Origin: Rhodopseudomonas_A palustris_F
GTDB lineage: Bacteria; Pseudomonadota; Alphaproteobacteria; Rhizobiales; Xanthobacteraceae
NCBI RefSeq assembly: GCF_000013745.1
Contig: NC_007925.1
Coordinates: 3,844,001 to 3,908,000, forward strand
Direction of reading: 5' to 3'
DNA: 64,000 nt
In this document: in pieces, positions 62,741 through 64,000 of the stretch
Position numbering within the stretch: the stretch's first letter is position 1
How the letters are laid out: each line of letters starts with the position of its first letter
Translations under genes and position numbers: made by a program
The notes under the pieces: model-generated
Database searches by the model: none
The model's input: the letters and a program-made list of their open reading frames with translations, nothing else
What the model was told of the DNA's origin: nothing

Positions 62741-63400
62741 TCACTGCCGCGCAAGCGCTGGTTGCTCTGCATAATGCGGTCGAATGCGATCGAGACGGGA
62801 TCCCAGCGCGCGAAATGGCTGGATCGTATGATCTCTGACTCCGAGACGGCCGAGTTGCGCGGCCAGATTGGCAAGGTCGTCGGCGCTTAGCAGCGCCGGA
62901 TGCACGGTAGTACGGAGCTGATAGGCGACGCCGCTGCCCAGCAAGTGACGCAGGCTTTGCAGTGCCCTAGCGCCGCTATCGGCGACGCCGGTGATCCGCT
63001 GATAATCTTCAAACGGCGCCTTGACGTCGAACCCGACCCAATCCAGCAGCGGCAGGATGCTTGCCAGCCGCTGCGGATAGGCCCCGCCGGTGTGCAGGCC
63101 GACGCGATATCCCATCGCGCGGACCGCTTCGATCGCGCGCGGCAGCGCCGTCTGCAGGGTCGGCTCGCCGCCGGAAAACACCACGGCGTCGAGCAGTCCG
63201 CGTCGGCGCTGTAGGAACTGAAGCACTTCTGACCATGGCAATGCCGCGTCGGCTTTGCCGGGCAACAGCTGCGGATTGTGGCAATAGGCGCAGTCCCACG
63301 GACAGCCCTGGCAGAACACCGTGGCGGCCAATTGGCCCGGCCAGTCGCAAGTCGATAGCCGGGACAGGCCGCCGATCCTGATCTCAGTCGAGCTTGGCAC
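62741..63400 (-). CDS. nrdG: Anaerobic ribonucleotide reductase activating enzyme (radical SAM)
   Basis: This 219-residue radical SAM enzyme makes the glycyl radical on NrdD. The 4Fe-4S/SAM loop is 'FCQGCPWDCAYCHNPQLLPG' (CxxxCxxC). SAM-binding text is 'VVFSGGEPTLQTALPRAIEA', and 'LDWVGFDVKAPFEDYQRITG' is typical of the NrdG branch. A GTG start (63400) with GGAAG upstream overlaps the small glycyl-radical ORF by 17 bases, so all three nrd genes form one operon. Confidence 0.9.
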   Translation of the reverse strand: MPSSTEIRIGGLSRLSTCDWPGQLAATVFCQGCPWDCAYCHNPQLLPGKADAALPWSEVLQFLQRRRGLLDAVVFSGGEPTLQTALPRAIEAVRAMGYRVGLHTGGAYPQRLASILPLLDWVGFDVKAPFEDYQRITGVADSGARALQSLRHLLGSGVAYQLRTTVHPALLSADDLANLAAQLGRLGVRDHTIQPFRALGSRLDRIRPHYAEQPALARQ

Positions 63401-63569
63401 GGTCTTCCCTGAAATAGGTGCGCTCGGAAAACTCGCCCTTCTTGCCGCGATTGAACGACGACACCGGGCGGTGATAGCCCATGACGCGGGTCCAGATTTC
63501 ACACGGCTGCCGTTCGTCGTCGCGGAGTTCGATGGTGAGGTTCTGATCGGCTGCGCAAATTTGGTCCAT
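63384..63569 (-). CDS. Separate glycyl-radical C-terminal domain of NrdD
   Basis: This 61-residue protein contains 'CEIWTRVMGYHRPVSSFNRG' followed by 'KKGEFSERTYF'. In ordinary NrdD this is the very C-terminus holding the radical glycine (RVMGY). Here it has its own ATG with AAAGGA upstream, after a stop and 15-base gap from the main NrdD frame. It has no zinc-site cysteines of its own; those are in the upstream ORF. Confidence 0.85.
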   Translation of the reverse strand: MDQICAADQNLTIELRDDERQPCEIWTRVMGYHRPVSSFNRGKKGEFSERTYFREDRAKLD

Positions 63570-63584
63570 GATTTTTCCTTTGGG

Positions 63585-64000
63585 CTAATGAGCGGTTTCA
63601 AGCTGCTTGCGCGCCAACAGTTCGGCGTCGCATTTCGGACAGAACACGTGTTCGCCGGCGATGTAGCCGTGTTTGGGGCAGATCGAGAAGGTCGGCGTGA
63701 TCGTGACGTAAGGCAGCCGGAAGTTTTCCAGCGCGCGGCGAACCAGCTTCTTGCAGGCGTCCGCCGAGGAAATCCGCTCGCCCATGTAGAGATGCAGCAC
63801 GGTGCCGCCGGTGTATTTGCACTGCAGTTCGTCCTGCCGTTCCAGCGCCTCGAACGGATCATCGGTGAAGCCGGCGGGAAGCTGGCTGGAATTGGTGTAG
63901 TAGGGCTGATCCGGCGTGCCGGCCTGCAGAATATCCGGGAAGCGCTTCTGGTCTTCCCGCGCGAACCGGTAGGTGGTGCCCTCCGCCGGCGTGGCCTCGA
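63585..64000 (-). CDS. nrdD: Anaerobic ribonucleoside-triphosphate reductase, main subunit, C-terminal end (partial)
   Basis: The last ~137 codons of NrdD read in from the right edge: 'PDQPYYTNSSQLPAGFTDDP', 'LQCKYTGGTVLHLYMGERIS', 'LVRRALENFRLPYVTITPTF' and the zinc site 'SICPKHGYIAGEHVFCPKCD', then 'AELLARKQLETAH' and a stop. The glycyl-radical segment expected after this is in the next ORF. The rest of the gene lies outside the window. Confidence 0.92.
   Translation of the reverse strand, partial: EATPAEGTTYRFAREDQKRFPDILQAGTPDQPYYTNSSQLPAGFTDDPFEALERQDELQCKYTGGTVLHLYMGERISSADACKKLVRRALENFRLPYVTITPTFSICPKHGYIAGEHVFCPKCDAELLARKQLETAH

Overview
The window looks like a chromosomal segment of a high-GC alphaproteobacterium of the Bradyrhizobiaceae, most like Rhodopseudomonas or Bradyrhizobium. 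The reasons are the ribosomal protein sequences, the tRNA-Trp–secE–nusG–rplK–rplA order, paired 650-residue chemoreceptors, cobalamin-riboswitch-controlled metE, a ScfR-regulated prp operon and abundant Bradyrhizobiaceae-type palindromic intergenic repeats. The genus is inferred from these features and was not tested by a search. No integrase, transposase or phage gene is evident.

Layout. (1) 1–13.9 kb, minus strand: tRNA-Trp, secE, nusG, rplK and rplA end in a strong intrinsic terminator (11.3 kb). The expected next genes rplJ, rplL and rpoB lie only after about 9.4 kb of unrelated DNA. That insert holds a Mo-hydroxylase with a diheme cytochrome, a repeat-flanked SMR efflux gene, PepSY and coiled-coil proteins, a TetR regulator with a perfect 16-bp dyad, a D-2-hydroxyacid dehydrogenase and an orphan antitoxin. 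(2) 14–18.1 kb: two tandem paralogous chemoreceptors. (3) 18.3–28.5 kb: two serine beta-lactamase-like hydrolases, two SDRs, a histidine phosphatase, and a phosphotransferase plus acyl-CoA dehydrogenase pair (ACAD10/11-like logic) divergent from a TetR gene. (4) 28.5–40.6 kb: a long minus-strand catabolic operon with a Dpp/Opp-type importer, a TPP enzyme, an M20 deacylase, gabD, gabT and a LysR regulator. (5) 41–42.9 kb: a DUF763 gene coupled to an alpha/beta hydrolase. (6) 43–47.2 kb: a LysR–YczE–methyltransferase–MFS cluster. (7) 47.4–51.3 kb: a dead GntR/FCD regulator, then zinc and iron genes (COG0523 GTPase behind a perfect Zur-like dyad, zur, ftrB, ftrA). (8) 51.7–56.3 kb: two cobalamin riboswitches, one on metE and one before a short BchE-N-terminus-like ORF and a Rossmann protein. 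(9) 56.4–62.7 kb: queH and a prpBCD–thioesterase operon divergent from scfR. (10) 62.7–64 kb: anaerobic ribonucleotide reductase, in which the glycyl-radical tail of NrdD is a separate ORF, followed by nrdG.

How the parts fit: much of the region is housekeeping plus substrate-specific catabolism (short-chain acyl-CoA, propionyl-CoA, a GABA-type amine or peptide), with metal- and vitamin-responsive switches (Zur, B12). The most interesting points are the B12-riboswitch pair and its truncated downstream genes, the split NrdD, the two-hairpin 157-bp repeats around the SMR gene, and the importer–deacylase–GABA operon.
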